Shown piece after piece: positions 36,376 through 47,641 of a stretch of DNA of 64,000 nucleotides. Numbering within the stretch: position 1 is the stretch's first letter; each line of letters begins with the position of its first letter. This DNA is from Paramecium pentaurelia (taxonomy: Eukaryota; Ciliophora; Oligohymenophorea; Peniculida; Parameciidae): NCBI GenBank assembly GCA_905183005.1, contig CAJJDO010000033.1, forward strand, positions 253,820 through 317,819, written 5' to 3'. A program made the translations under genes and the position numbers. The notes beneath the pieces were generated by a model. It did no database searches. It was not told the origin of the DNA and saw only the letters and a program-made list of their open reading frames with translations.

Positions 36376-38469
36376 TCATTTTTTGAGGGAGAAGAGTTTG
36401 CCAAGAAATCCTGTGTTACTATTAAAATAAAACATTCCCCCCATTACTAACAATAAAACTAGCATCTAATTATAATAGATTAAATATAATACTTGCATCC
36501 AAAATTCTGTTGAAAATAATGTTTTCTTTAAGAATGAAGATTCTTGTTTTGGTTTTACAGGTTCAGGATGTTATTTTAGGTACTCTTCTCTTTCCTTTTC
36601 CTCTTATTCTCTCTTTTTCTTAAAGTAATCTGTCATAGCATATTCAAACACCTTAAATATTGATTTATTATATACTTCGAAATTGAATTTTCCTTATCCA
36701 AAGATTTCAGTTACATTTTCTCTACAAAGTCTTATCAATCTTCTGACATACTTTTTGTTAGTAAAGTTTAATTGGTGTTTAATTACAAGTTCTTTAAGTA
36801 TTTCATCATTTTCATAATCAATAAGATCCAAATTCATATAAAATGACATTGTTTATACTGTTTCTAATAGTCTTTATAATTCTTATTTGGCAATCTTTAC
36901 TTAATCATATTTTTTTTATTCCTAAATATTTTAAATAATTTCATTACAGCATAAAATTCTATTATTCTATAATATTTGTTAACCATTTCTTTAACAATTT
37001 CATATTCTTAATGTTCTTATGTCAATTATGGCATGCATACTCTATATAAAAATTGTTTATCTGTTTCATTTGGTTATTGAATCAAATCTTCTGGATCAAC
37101 AACATCTGTAACACCTTCTTCATAAGGTACTTTCCCATCTTCAATCATTTCTTATTCAATTTCATCAATTTCTTTTGCTCTAAGGAATAATGGTTCAACA
37201 ATTTCCTAAACTTATTATTTCTTTTTTTTCAATGCTTCCATTACTCTATGTGCATGTTCAACATAAATTTCTTTAGCATTTTCTAAACCCATCAATTTCA
37301 AAATTCCAGGACCCTATTTGAATATATTTTCAACATTTGATAAACTTATTGCTTTCTCAATTAAATCTTTTGCTTTTAGTAAATCTTTATAAGTAGACCA
37401 TTTATCATATAAGATTGCTTAAGAATATCTAAATAAATATTATGAATTTTCCTTTTAAATAACACCTGCATCATCTAAGATCTTTCTTGCTAAATCAAAA
37501 TGTGACATCTTCATATAACAAACAGACATATTGAGATATAGACCATACATAATGGAATTACACATTTCTTTATCAGCTTCATCCTTAAAGAATTGTATAA
37601 AATAATTACTTGAATATGTTCAACACCATTATATTTAACATTTTCATCTGTATAAATAGTCATTAATGATTTATATTATTTTTTGAATTCTTTTTATTCT
37701 TTTCTATATTATTTTGCTGATTTTTTCATATCTTCAAGTTCTTTTCTTTCCTTTTCAGTCATATTTGAAGTATCTTATTATTGATTAGTTTCTTCTTCAT
37801 CAGATTCTTCTTCAGGTGGCTCTACTACTTCCAAATAACGGAAACAACCCAAAGCTCTTTCATAATATCTGATAGCTTCATCATATTCTTATTTTTGCAA
37901 TAATTTATTTCCTGATTATGAATATTATTAATACCTTTTTCTCTAAACTTATCATAAACAAAAAATCGTTAGGCCACTTCACATTGTCTAAGTTTTTTTG
38001 TGTTTTCGTCATCATGAAACAATGTACTTTTTAAATAAGTTGGATATGTATCAAATACTTTTCTTCTATCCTTAATTGGACCTAAGATTGAATAATAGAG
38101 AGCCTTACCTTTTTTAACTTCTTTAGAATCAAATGCCAACATCCATAATCCACGAGTATCAAGTAGATAATTCAAAGGACTTATATAATAAGTGTCATAT
38201 TATTCTTCAAGATGGGCTAGTGGCGGATTTCTTTTTTTTTCACTTGACATAAATGGACATCCTCCTTTGGGTTACTTTTCTTTTTTCTCTTTTTTCTTTT
38301 CAGCACTTCCATCTGCAATTTTGATCTCTGGTTGTTGCTACATTTATTGGAAAGGACATTTGGATTTATCTGTATACTATTCATGTCCTTTTGGTGGTTT
38401 CATTGCTTCTGAAAAAGGGCAAGAACCAAATTCAATATCTTTCTTTTAGGAACCTTAATTGCCTTGCAT
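36376..38469 (-). CDS. TPR-containing protein with C-terminal membrane anchor and N-terminal CPF motifs
   Basis: 672 aa with three introns: 37912-37934 (23 nt, CAG), 37584-37609 (26 nt, AAG) and 36922-36947 (26 nt, TAG). Residues 1-80 hold three CPF motifs (GSCPFSE, SKCPFQQ, GGCPFMS). A TPR unit KFREKGNKLLQKQEYDEAIR YYERALG follows near residue 175, then an acidic insert, then more TPR-like helices (LNMSVCYMKMSHFDLARKIL; YSQAILYDKW). Near the C-terminus VLYLIYYNQMLVLLLVMGGM is a single membrane span, followed by a short tail. The layout recalls tail-anchored TPR co-chaperones of the FKBP8 type, but no peptidyl-prolyl isomerase domain was recognised. It is probably an organelle-surface scaffold. 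Confidence 0.85.
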
Positions 38470-38544
38470 TGATTTCAAATATATTTTTAATTATGTATAT
38501 TGTTTTCTTAGGAAGAGTTCTTGAATTATATAAAATATATTTAT

Positions 38545-39994
38545 TCACTGGTCCATGTCAATCATTTTCAAAACTGTACGAACATGTTCATTATCATCAT
38601 TATTTTATTTATCTTCAACAACTGAATTTGATTTCTTTCTCATTAAGTCTTTTAAATCTTTTAATTCATCAGAATCTTAATATTCTAATTAAATATATAT
38701 ACCTGTTCTTTCTTAAATAGAAATTAAAGTAGTTTGATAATGTTATCCTTTACTATTTTGTTTACCTTCATCCGAATCTTAGTCATATTAAAAACTATTT
38801 TGTAAATTGTGTCCAAGCCATTGCTGATCACTAGTACTACAATGTCTCTAATAACTTAATGTTAGATCCTAAGATTTATTACTCACATTTCTTTAAGAAT
38901 TTAATAAACTCTTATCTCGAACTTTAAAAATATTCTATACAATTCTATTTCTAGGAACTATTTTAAATACTCTAAATTGAGATAATTAATCAATACATCT
39001 ATAATATATTATATTATTACCTTTTTTCTTAATTATTATGATAAAATGAACAATCAATCTTTGAACAATGTTAATTTATACATTACTTAGTTCTAAATAA
39101 CATAGGATGATATTCAAGTTCCTTCCAACCATGACATTTCCCACAATTAAATCCTTCCTAACATCCATTATAATATTCTAAAATATATTCTGCAGTGTTC
39201 CAACTAGGACAAGGAATTGGATGATATTAATATATTTATGGTTTTCTTCGAAAATCTTACCAATTATGAGCATAAACACATAAAGCTTTATCATGTTGAG
39301 TAAGGTTAAAAGGACACCATACAGTTTTATAATAAAACATAAAGAAATCATCATCATATTCTAAATTATGAATCAATTCAATAACTATATCTGCTTCAGA
39401 ATGTGCAAAAGAGCAAAATTTTCCATAATCACATTAAGAGATATTATTTGGATAATATGAACAGAATTTTGTTTTGTAATTGTCTGCCCTATAAAGTTAT
39501 TCTACTCTATTGTGTGCCTTATTACAATTATCACCATATGGACATTATTAATTACTTTCAACATATGCACATAACTCTGCTGAATATTATGTATTATTTC
39601 TAATTTTTTATTATGCTTGTACCTTTTTCTATCTTTAGCATTATGGAAGAAGGGACAATGTTTGTGACTATGATTACCCGGAATTTTACAAGGTTAAATT
39701 TTAAAGAAACTTAAATCTAAATGTTCTACTTAATATGAGGATTGAATTGGTTATGAGAAATTAAGGTTATAATGAGTCACATCAGTTGTATCTAAAATAT
39801 ATTTGTTATCTACCTGTATCACTTAATTTAGTATTTCGTTCTGATTTTTATGCGCTATTCATACTCAACATTCCTTTAGGAACTTAAGGCATTTAAAGTT
39901 ATTGAGATCTACAATTACGATTATTATTAGGCTTATCGCCATTATTGTTGTATCGTTTCAAAGCTTTTCTTAATTGATCTTAAGGATTGTGCAT
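38545..39994 (-). CDS. CCCH zinc-finger protein, plant TZF/Unkempt-like
   Basis: 460 aa with three short introns: 39792-39813, 39600-39622 and 38999-39020. Several Cys/His blocks occur: PCKIPGNHSHKHCPFFHNAK, LCAYVESNQQCPYGDNCNKA H, FCSYYPNNISQCDYGKFCSF AH, then MFYYKTVWCPFNLTQHDKAL and RRKPQIYQYHPIPCPSW with CSKIDCSFYH. The KVxxC...CPF.H...RRxP..Y.Y..xxCP order is the signature of plant tandem CCCH proteins and animal Unkempt, which bind mRNA and regulate translation or decay. The C-terminal third is Gln/Ser/Asp-rich and disordered. It lies 75 bp upstream of the TPR gene on the same strand. Confidence 0.88.
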
Positions 39995-40393
39995 TATTTA
40001 ATATTTTATTATTAAATTTAATGATCCAAAAATCAAATAAATCTCTTGATTCTCCATTATCCATCAAATAATTCACTAAATTTATGATATTAACTTTATT
40101 TTCTTGAATTTAAAATACAATTTATTAGACATTATCATCTTAAATTAATCATTTAAATATATGATACTATATATTTTTGAAATTAATAAATTTAGACTAC
40201 TCATAATAGCTACCAACTTTATATAAAATTCAAATTTATAAAATACAATTAATTTTTACTATATTTTAAATCAATTTAATCAATGAAACATTGGGATTAT
40301 TATATTGATAAATTACTTTGAACAATTATGTTTAATAGCAGTTAATTATTTATTTATACATTTCATTAATTTTAAATTCAAATTTTACACAAA
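39995..40393. other. Divergent intergenic region between CCCH and GBP-like genes
   Basis: About 400 bp of AT-rich DNA holding both promoters. No coding frame, RNA gene or repeat was recognised. Confidence 0.5.
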
Positions 40394-43300
40394 ATGAAGA
40401 AATCATTCAAAGAAGAAGCAATGCCTCTTATTTTTTATTAATAAGAAACTCAAAGTAAATATTTGCTAAATCACAACAGCTTATCAAGTAAACCCTGATG
40501 CGATTGAAATAATAAAAAATATTCCATCACCTATAGGAATTGTTGGAGTCGCAGGTATGTATAGAACTGGAAAATCATATCTCCTCAATAGAATGCTGCT
40601 TAATAGATCTGATGGTTTTGGTGTTGGTCCAACAGTACTACCATGTACTAAAGGACTTTGGATGTGGGGCAAACCATTATTAGGTTAAACAATTGATGGA
40701 GAAAGTTGCTCAATCTTAGTTGTAGATAGTGAAGGACTTGGTGCTCCAGATGAAGACTCTACACATGATATTAGAATCTTCTCTTTAACTATTCTATTGA
40801 CATCATGTTTCATCTACAATTCTGTTGGCAGTATTGATGAAAATGCCCTCCAAAATCTTAGTCTTGTAGTTAATCTCACTAAAAATATTTAATTAAAGAG
40901 GTAAAATAATAATTTATTAATTTTAGTGGGTAATCCCTTCAAGATCTTGAAGATTTGTCATAATACTTTCCATAATTTTATTGGGTTGTCAGAGATTTTA
41001 CTCTTCAATTAATGGATAAGAATAGTGAATAAATCACATCAAAGGATTATTTAGAAAATGCACTTCTTGTATAGAAGGGATCATCAGATGGAATTGATTA
41101 AAAGAATAAAATTAGAAGATTGTTGACAACATTTTTTAAAGATAGAGATTGTATTACATTAGTAAGACCTTTGACAGAAGAAAGCAGTCTTTAAAATCTA
41201 GAGAATTTAGATTTTGATAAATTAAGACCTGAATTTTTTGAATAGGTTATCAATCTAAGAAAAAAAATACTCAATAGAATCAGACCAAAGATGTTGAATG
41301 GAAAGACCCTTTCAGGTTAAATGTATTGTGATTTAATTCGTTCTTATGTTACAGCCATTAATAATGGTGCTGTACCTGCTATTGAATCTGCTTGGACTTA
41401 TATTTGCAAAAATGAATGTTAAAAAGCAGTTGCTGAAGCATTTGATACTTATGAGTAAATTCTTAAAGAAAATCTTCACAATAGATTCCCTATTTCTAAT
41501 GAAGATTTAAAAGCCTTTAATAAAAGTCTAAAGGAATAGGCATTTGCTTTATTTAAAAAGAAATGTGTTGGGGATGCTGATGAATATAAATTAGAATTAT
41601 CAAGAAGAATTAAATAAAGATTTGCTGTAGTGAAATAAGAAAATGATAGAGAAGGTTCAAGAATGTGTTCTTAATTTATTTAATAAGAATTCTAACCTAT
41701 CGATAGAAAACTTAAGCTAGGAGAATATAAAACTTTTGGGGAATATGAGAAAGATATTAAAATGTTTTACAACTTTTTTATTGAAAATGGACCTCGAGTA
41801 GGAACAAGAAATTAAATCATTTTAGAATTTCTATAAAGAGCATTAATTGAAGGATCCAATCTCTTTATTAGATAATATGCTCAAGAAACAGATATGATGA
41901 AGAATGTTGCTTCTGAGACCCAAAAAAAATTAGAATAAGAATTGAAAGAAGTCAGATAGGATAGTTTGAAAGATAAAAATAATTTGTTGATGAAATTGGC
42001 ATAAGTAGAAAGTGAAAAAAGTGAAATAGAATTAAAGGAGTAAGTTGCCAGAGATAACTTAGAAGAACTTAAAATATAAAAGGATTAAGTGGAAAGGGAT
42101 TTAAAATTAGAATCTGAAAATGAAAAGATTGAATTAACTAGATAAATTTAAGAATTAAAGGGATAGGTTATAAAAGCAGAAGAATTCAATAAGGATATGG
42201 AAAGAAATACTCTTTTTGGAAACTCTGAGTTTGAGAAAGAAAGAGCTCTATTGGAATAAAAAATTACTTTCTTTGAGAAATTAGTCAATGAAATGAATGC
42301 AAAAGAAGTTGAATATTAAAATGAAATTAAAAATCTCAGAAAAGAACATAGTTTATAATCAAAGGATTAATAAACAAAATCTGATTAAATGGTTAGATAA
42401 TTATAATAGAAACTAAGTGATTTATAGGAGAAATTGAATGAGATGGAAAATGAATTAATTGAAAAGGAATCTAATTTTGAAAATGATTTCAAAAAGTTTG
42501 AACATAAAGAAAGAAGTTTAACCAAGTAAAATTTCGAATTGAATGAATAAATATAAGGATTAACAAGAGAACTTAGAGAATATAGAAGAAATGAGGAATA
42601 AATGTAATAAATGTTAAAGAATGATGCTAATAATTAAGTTAATGAATTATTAGAAAAGGTTCAAGGATTAGAAGATCTAATAAAAGCTAAGGATGATTAA
42701 TTGAAATAAACAAAAAGTCATAGTGAAAAAGATAAGGCTTTAATGTAATAAAAGATGGAATTTATGGAAGTTTAATTGGATGAATACAAAAAATAAATTG
42801 AAGAAAATAAAAAATCACATGAAGCAATTATGAAGGCTTTTGAGAATTCAAGTAATGAATCAACTTATAAGGTTGATGCTGCAAAAATAAATGATTTAAG
42901 AGAACAACATAAAAAAGATCTTAAAAATATAGAAAATGAATATGAAAATGTTAAGAAAAGATTATAATAATAAGTAGATTAATTAAATGAGAGAAATAGT
43001 GAATTGGAATTAAAGGTTAAGTTTGAAACTGGAGATCTAATTAAAGAAATAGAGAATCTTAAAGAATAACTCTAAACCACAGAAGAACACAGAAATAAAT
43101 TACTTGAATAAAACAAAACTTTAGATGGATAGAAATTATCAATATTAAAAGAATAAGAGTTAAGATATTAAAAGAAGATTAAATCATTGGAATAAGCAAT
43201 GGATGAAGCAGATACAAAAACAGCAAGAGAAGTTAACTAAGCTCAAGCGAAAGCAGAGGAATCTTTGACATAATTGAAAAACTTCTATGAAATTGAAAGA

Positions 43301-45380
43301 GAAAGATTAGAAAGAAGAATATGTGAAGAAAAAGAAAAAAGTGAAAAGAAATTTTAAGCAGCTTAAGAAGAATTCTATCATAAACTGAGAGAAACTGAAT
43401 AAAATTATGAAGAAGAAATTGAAACTCTAAAGGATGATTTAAGAGATTAAGTGTAATAATATACAAATACAATTTAATAATATGATCATGAAATAGCTTT
43501 AAAATAATAAACTATTGAAATTTTTGAAAAACATATTAAAGAAACAAAAGAATAATTAATATCACTTTAGAATAATAATAATGCAACATTAGAATAATAA
43601 ATGAATTCTTTTACTACAGAAAGAAAGAGTTTAATTTCTAAGATTGATGTTCTATCAAGTTAATTAAATAATCTTTAGAAGGAATATATGGCATTATAAT
43701 AAAAAAAAGATCTATTAGAAAATGAGAAAACAAGGAAAGAATAATAATTTGAATAAACAAGAAAAGAATGGTAAGAAGAAAAGAGAGAATTGATAGATAG
43801 ATTTGAAGAAACTAAATCAAGACTTTAAAAAATGAATGATGAATTTTTAGAGAAAAAAATTGAATATGGTAGAGAAACAGCATTAATTTAATAATAAAAT
43901 GAATTTTTATAGAAGAAGATAGAAGATTTATAAAAATAAATAGATACTTAGTAATCAAGGTTTGATGAGAAAATTAAATAATAAAAGAATGAATATTCTG
44001 TTGAATTAGAATAAAAATTAGAAAGAGCATAAGAAGATAAAACAATAATTGAAACTAAATATGAGAAGATTAAGAAATAATTGAAAGAAAGTGAATATCA
44101 ATATAATAAATAAGCATCAACATTAGAAAGAGAGAAAGCAATTCTTACTGAAAAGTTAGGACATTTAGAATAAAGAAAGAATGAATTAGAATCAAAAATA
44201 AAGGATGAATCTGTTAGTGTTGCTTAATAATAGGCATCCTTAAGAGAATAAATAGCTGCAGAGAAGAAATCATTATAATAAGAATTAGAAAAATATAGAT
44301 AACTTAATCTTTAATTGGAATAAGATAAGAGTGAAATTCATACTAGTTATGAAAGAGATAAAGCTTTGTGGGAAGGCAAATTTTAATTTTTAGAATAATA
44401 AAAGGAATAGGCAAAATAAGATTTAGTGGATGCATTAAAAAAATTTGAGATGACTTTAATGCATTTATAAAGGGCTAGATCAAATGAAAAAGATGAATAA
44501 GAAAATAATTTAAATGAATTGTTATTAAGTGTTGAAAGAAAATATTAATCATAAATAGAAGAAGCTAATTAAACTCATTAAAGAATAGTTTAAGATTATG
44601 AAGATAAAATTAGAAGATTATAGAAAGAGGTTAAAACACATAAAGATAAAATTTTAATTGATTAACATGGAAAAATTGGTAATCAATTATTATCAGAAAA
44701 AAAGTTTGCTGAAATGTTAGATAATGAAAAGAGATTATAATAAGAAATTGAAAATATTAAGTAAGATAGAGATTATAAGATCTTTGAATATTAAAGAATG
44801 TTAGAATAAGAAAGGGAAAACTTAAAAGCTAAAATAGTTGAATTAGAAACAAAATATAAAGAGGTTGAAAGTAAAAGGTCTACTCTTATTTTTGAATTTG
44901 AAAAAGAAAGAGCTAAATGGAATTTGGATAGAGATCATTTAAATAATATTAAAAATGAATTATCAGATTAATTAGAAAAAATAGGAGACAAAAAAGAATA
45001 ATTATTAAGAGAAAATGAAAAGTTAAAAAATGAATAAAGAGCTACTAGAAGAAGTGTTGCTGCCCATAATATGACAAGTAATAATATAAAGACAGGAAGT
45101 ACATACAGAAATCCAATCAATAATATATCAAGTATTTAATCTTTTTATAATTTAAGCTATTGGACTATAAAAATTAAGTCCAACTCATTCTAATAACACT
45201 TCTACTTCTTCAGCCAATATATCAGTCTTAAGAAAAAATAATTTAGCTGATATAACAAATTATGAAAAGACTGCTCCTTTGACATAACAATCATTTCAAA
45301 ATAGTAAATATTACTTTTATGGAAATTAATAAGGACAGAATGATGATTCAATGATTGGATAGAGTGATTTTCAAAAATGA
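40394..45380 (+). CDS. Guanylate-binding protein (GBP)-like large GTPase with a long coiled-coil tail
   Basis: 1,636 aa with three introns: 40455-40479 (25 nt, CAG), 40901-40926 (26 nt, TAG) and 45132-45156 (25 nt, AAG). The GTPase domain shows the GBP/atlastin-type P-loop GMYRTGKSYLLNRML at residue 46, a Thr-containing switch (VGPTVLPCTKGLWMW), LVVDSEGLGAPDED as G3, and FYWVVRDFTLQL for the RD motif. The helical middle region carries NGKTLSGQMYCDL. From about residue 520 to 1,540 an almost unbroken Glu/Lys/Gln heptad pattern predicts a coiled coil of roughly 1,000 residues. A Ser/Asn-rich tail closes the protein. GBPs are dynamin-like and remodel membranes; the coiled coil suggests a structural or tethering role. 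There is no CaaX end. Confidence 0.92.
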
Positions 45381-45647
45381 TATAATTAATATGTATAAAA
45401 TTTAAATATTTATTCTAAATTAATTTAAAATATTTGTTAAATAAGATATATAGATTGGAATTATTTTAAATTCAATGAAATAAAATATCCTTTTAATGAA
45501 AATTATAATATAATAATAAAAGAGGAAAAATCAAGATTAGGTTTAAATTTATTCTCTTCTTCTCTGATATTTATCTTTTAATTTGATCTAAAAATAATAA
45601 AATAAAAATTCTTATTATAATTTCTGGACATTTAATTATTTAAAAAT

Positions 45648-45654
45648 AAAAAAA
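45648..45654 (-). terminator. RNA polymerase III T-run terminator for tRNA-Lys
   Basis: On the minus strand, seven consecutive T follow the tRNA 3' end by four bases, as expected for a Pol III stop. Confidence 0.75.
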
Positions 45655-45658
45655 TTTA

Positions 45659-45732
45659 CGCCCGAACAGGGTCTCGATCCCTGGACCTAGAGATTAAGAG
45701 TCTCTCGCTCTACCAAGCTGAGCTATCCGGGC
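45659..45732 (-). tRNA. tRNA-Lys (anticodon CTT)
   Basis: A 74-nt cloverleaf. The acceptor stem GCCCGGA pairs with TTCGGGC (one G-T); the D arm contains TAGCTCAGCTTGGTAGAGC (A box); the anticodon stem AGAGA/TCTCT encloses loop CTCTTAA, giving anticodon CTT; the T arm GGATCGAGACC is the B box. No intron. CCA is not encoded. The much higher GC than the flanks makes it stand out. It reads AAG lysine codons. Confidence 0.96.
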
Positions 45733-45855
45733 GTATTAATAATTTCAAACATTCATAATTATATAAGGACCTTTAGAAAATAATGCTAATCATTTTATTT
45801 AATATAAATTATTTTCTTAATTTAAAAAGAAAGATTTTTTATTGGAATATAGTTT

Positions 45856-46419
45856 ATGAATAATATAGAACTCTTTTTAGGATTAATTATAGAACACAAT
45901 ATATAATCTGTAAAATATATTGATTAGAAATGGATTAGAATAATAATTAAGAAGTTTAAACTGATTTATAATATCCTTTTTAGTTGATGTAAAATAGAAA
46001 ATCAATTTAACTTATTCGAAAACGTTAATGTAAATTTGAGTGGTTAATATGGTAAAGAATGTAATTTATCAAAAATTAAAGAAATTTACTTATTATAAAT
46101 GAGAAATTGTGTTTGTATAATTTATTATAAAATAATGAATAATTAACAAATGAATAAAATATACAAGAAACTACTACATCCTATATTATATTAATTATAA
46201 AAATTAGTCTCATATGATGATTATAATGGGATAAATTTATGTTTTTTTTTAGGTTATCAAAAATAAGAATAATTAGATTTAGTAGAAGAATAAGAATCTT
46301 TAATTGAATAATAAAACCCCTTATTTGAAATAGTACTTTTATGGAAGGGAGAATATTAAGTGAGTATAAATTTTGCGATAGCTATATTTTAATATTTTTA
46401 CAAAATTAATTAGTTATGA
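45856..46419 (+). CDS. Uncertain gene or pseudogene with one in-frame TGA
   Basis: A frame starting MNNIELFLGLIIEHNIQSV runs to TGA 46417-46419 but is interrupted by TGA at 45985-45987. Downstream, QLQKLVSYDDYNGINLCFFL and LVEEQESLIEQQNPLFEIVL look genuinely protein-like. The only GT...AG segment that removes the stop in frame is 15 nt (45984-45998), shorter than any other intron here. A second overlapping frame (MDQNNNQEVQTDLQYPFQLM from 45933) also looks coding at first. The gene may be broken, or my exon structure wrong. No family was recognised. Confidence 0.4.
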
Positions 46420-46539
46420 TTAAGATGGAAATATTATTTTTTAAATAATAATAATATGTAGTTAAAGATAATGAAGATGTAGTAATAGTTAATTAATTTA
46501 TCTAATAATAATAATAATAATCAAAAATAAAATTGATTT

Positions 46540-47592
46540 TCATTACAATATCATTTCATCTATACAGGATTCTATTCCCATTAATTATTGAATATCTTTA
46601 TTATTTATAAGTTCAAACTGTTTGAATCTAGGTACAATAAAACTTTTGAATTTAAATTCTGTTCCCAAGTTTTATCCATCTCCTTCTTTACATATCTTTA
46701 TTGTTTTTCCTTAAAAGTAGCATTATTCAAATAATTCAACACAATTCTTATCTGATATTATCAAATCTTCATCTATAATATAAGCTAAGATTGAGACTTA
46801 GGCTGACACTAATTATGCATCGTTCCCTAATAATCATTTAATTAAATTACAAGTTCCAATTTCTGCTAATACTTTGTCATCATATTTTATGTTTTGTAAT
46901 TGAATTTTGATTGATTGACTCTTGAATAAAAATTCAGTTATACCACCAATTAAGATTGGTTTACCAACATTTAGATCATATGAAAAACTAATAAATGCTT
47001 TTCCCTTTTGTTCTTTAAGCCAAGGATGATTATTAGATACAGAAAATGGAATAAACTTAGGATATAAAGTATGTTTAGATCCAGATATTATACATAATTT
47101 TATCATCTTAACAGAATTTGTAACTTATAAATAAGCATTTCCATTATCAATTTTTTCAACTTAAATTCCAACTTAATTAGAACTTCCTTGTACACCTATA
47201 ATTGAATATGCAAAATTATCTTCAAATACTGGAATAATCAATTATTATTTAAAAGATGTATAATAAGCCACTTCAACTCTAGGATCAAAAATGGCTAACC
47301 ATTATACTTATAGTGTTATTGGATCATCAATGTATTTTTTATATATTATTTTGAATCCTTTAGTATTAACTTCAGTAACATCAATTTCAAATCCGTATTT
47401 TTAACTGATCAATGATAATTTTGTTAAGGTAATATAGATAACTGGGGTTTCCAAAAATTATTCTGAAAATGTAATCTCTTATATTAACTTAGATTCTTCT
47501 AATGTTATGCTTTTCTCAATTTATTATTCTGCTTTGACTTTATCATAAGCAAATGTAATAGTTAAGAGAAGAATTAAAAAACGAAAATTCAT
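46540..47592 (-). CDS. Secreted H-type lectin domain protein with C-terminal crystallin-like module
   Basis: 342 aa. A clear signal peptide (MNFRFLILLLTITFA) starts the protein. Residues about 40-120 fit an H-type lectin domain: TFSEQFLETPVIYITLTKLS, GFEIDVTEVNTKGFKI and LQVQWLAIFDPRVEVAYY, the family's beta-sandwich with Trp near the last strand. A 24-nt intron at 46827-46850 (GTA...TAG, length divisible by three, containing TGA) joins a second block, NCVELFEQCYFQGKTIKICK EG...FIVPRF.QFEL, which resembles a beta/gamma-crystallin Greek-key motif. Both are extracellular carbohydrate- or calcium-binding folds, so a surface or secreted role is likely. If the intron is retained the product stops at 252 aa without the second module. 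Confidence 0.82.
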
Positions 47593-47641
47593 TTTGTTTA
47601 TATAATAATTATATAATATTTTTAGATAGGATTACATTATT
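47593..47641. promoter_or_regulatory. Short divergent promoter (49 bp)
   Basis: The start codons of the lectin gene (minus) and the MORN/ULP1 gene (plus) are separated by 49 AT-rich bases, which must serve both genes. Confidence 0.5.
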
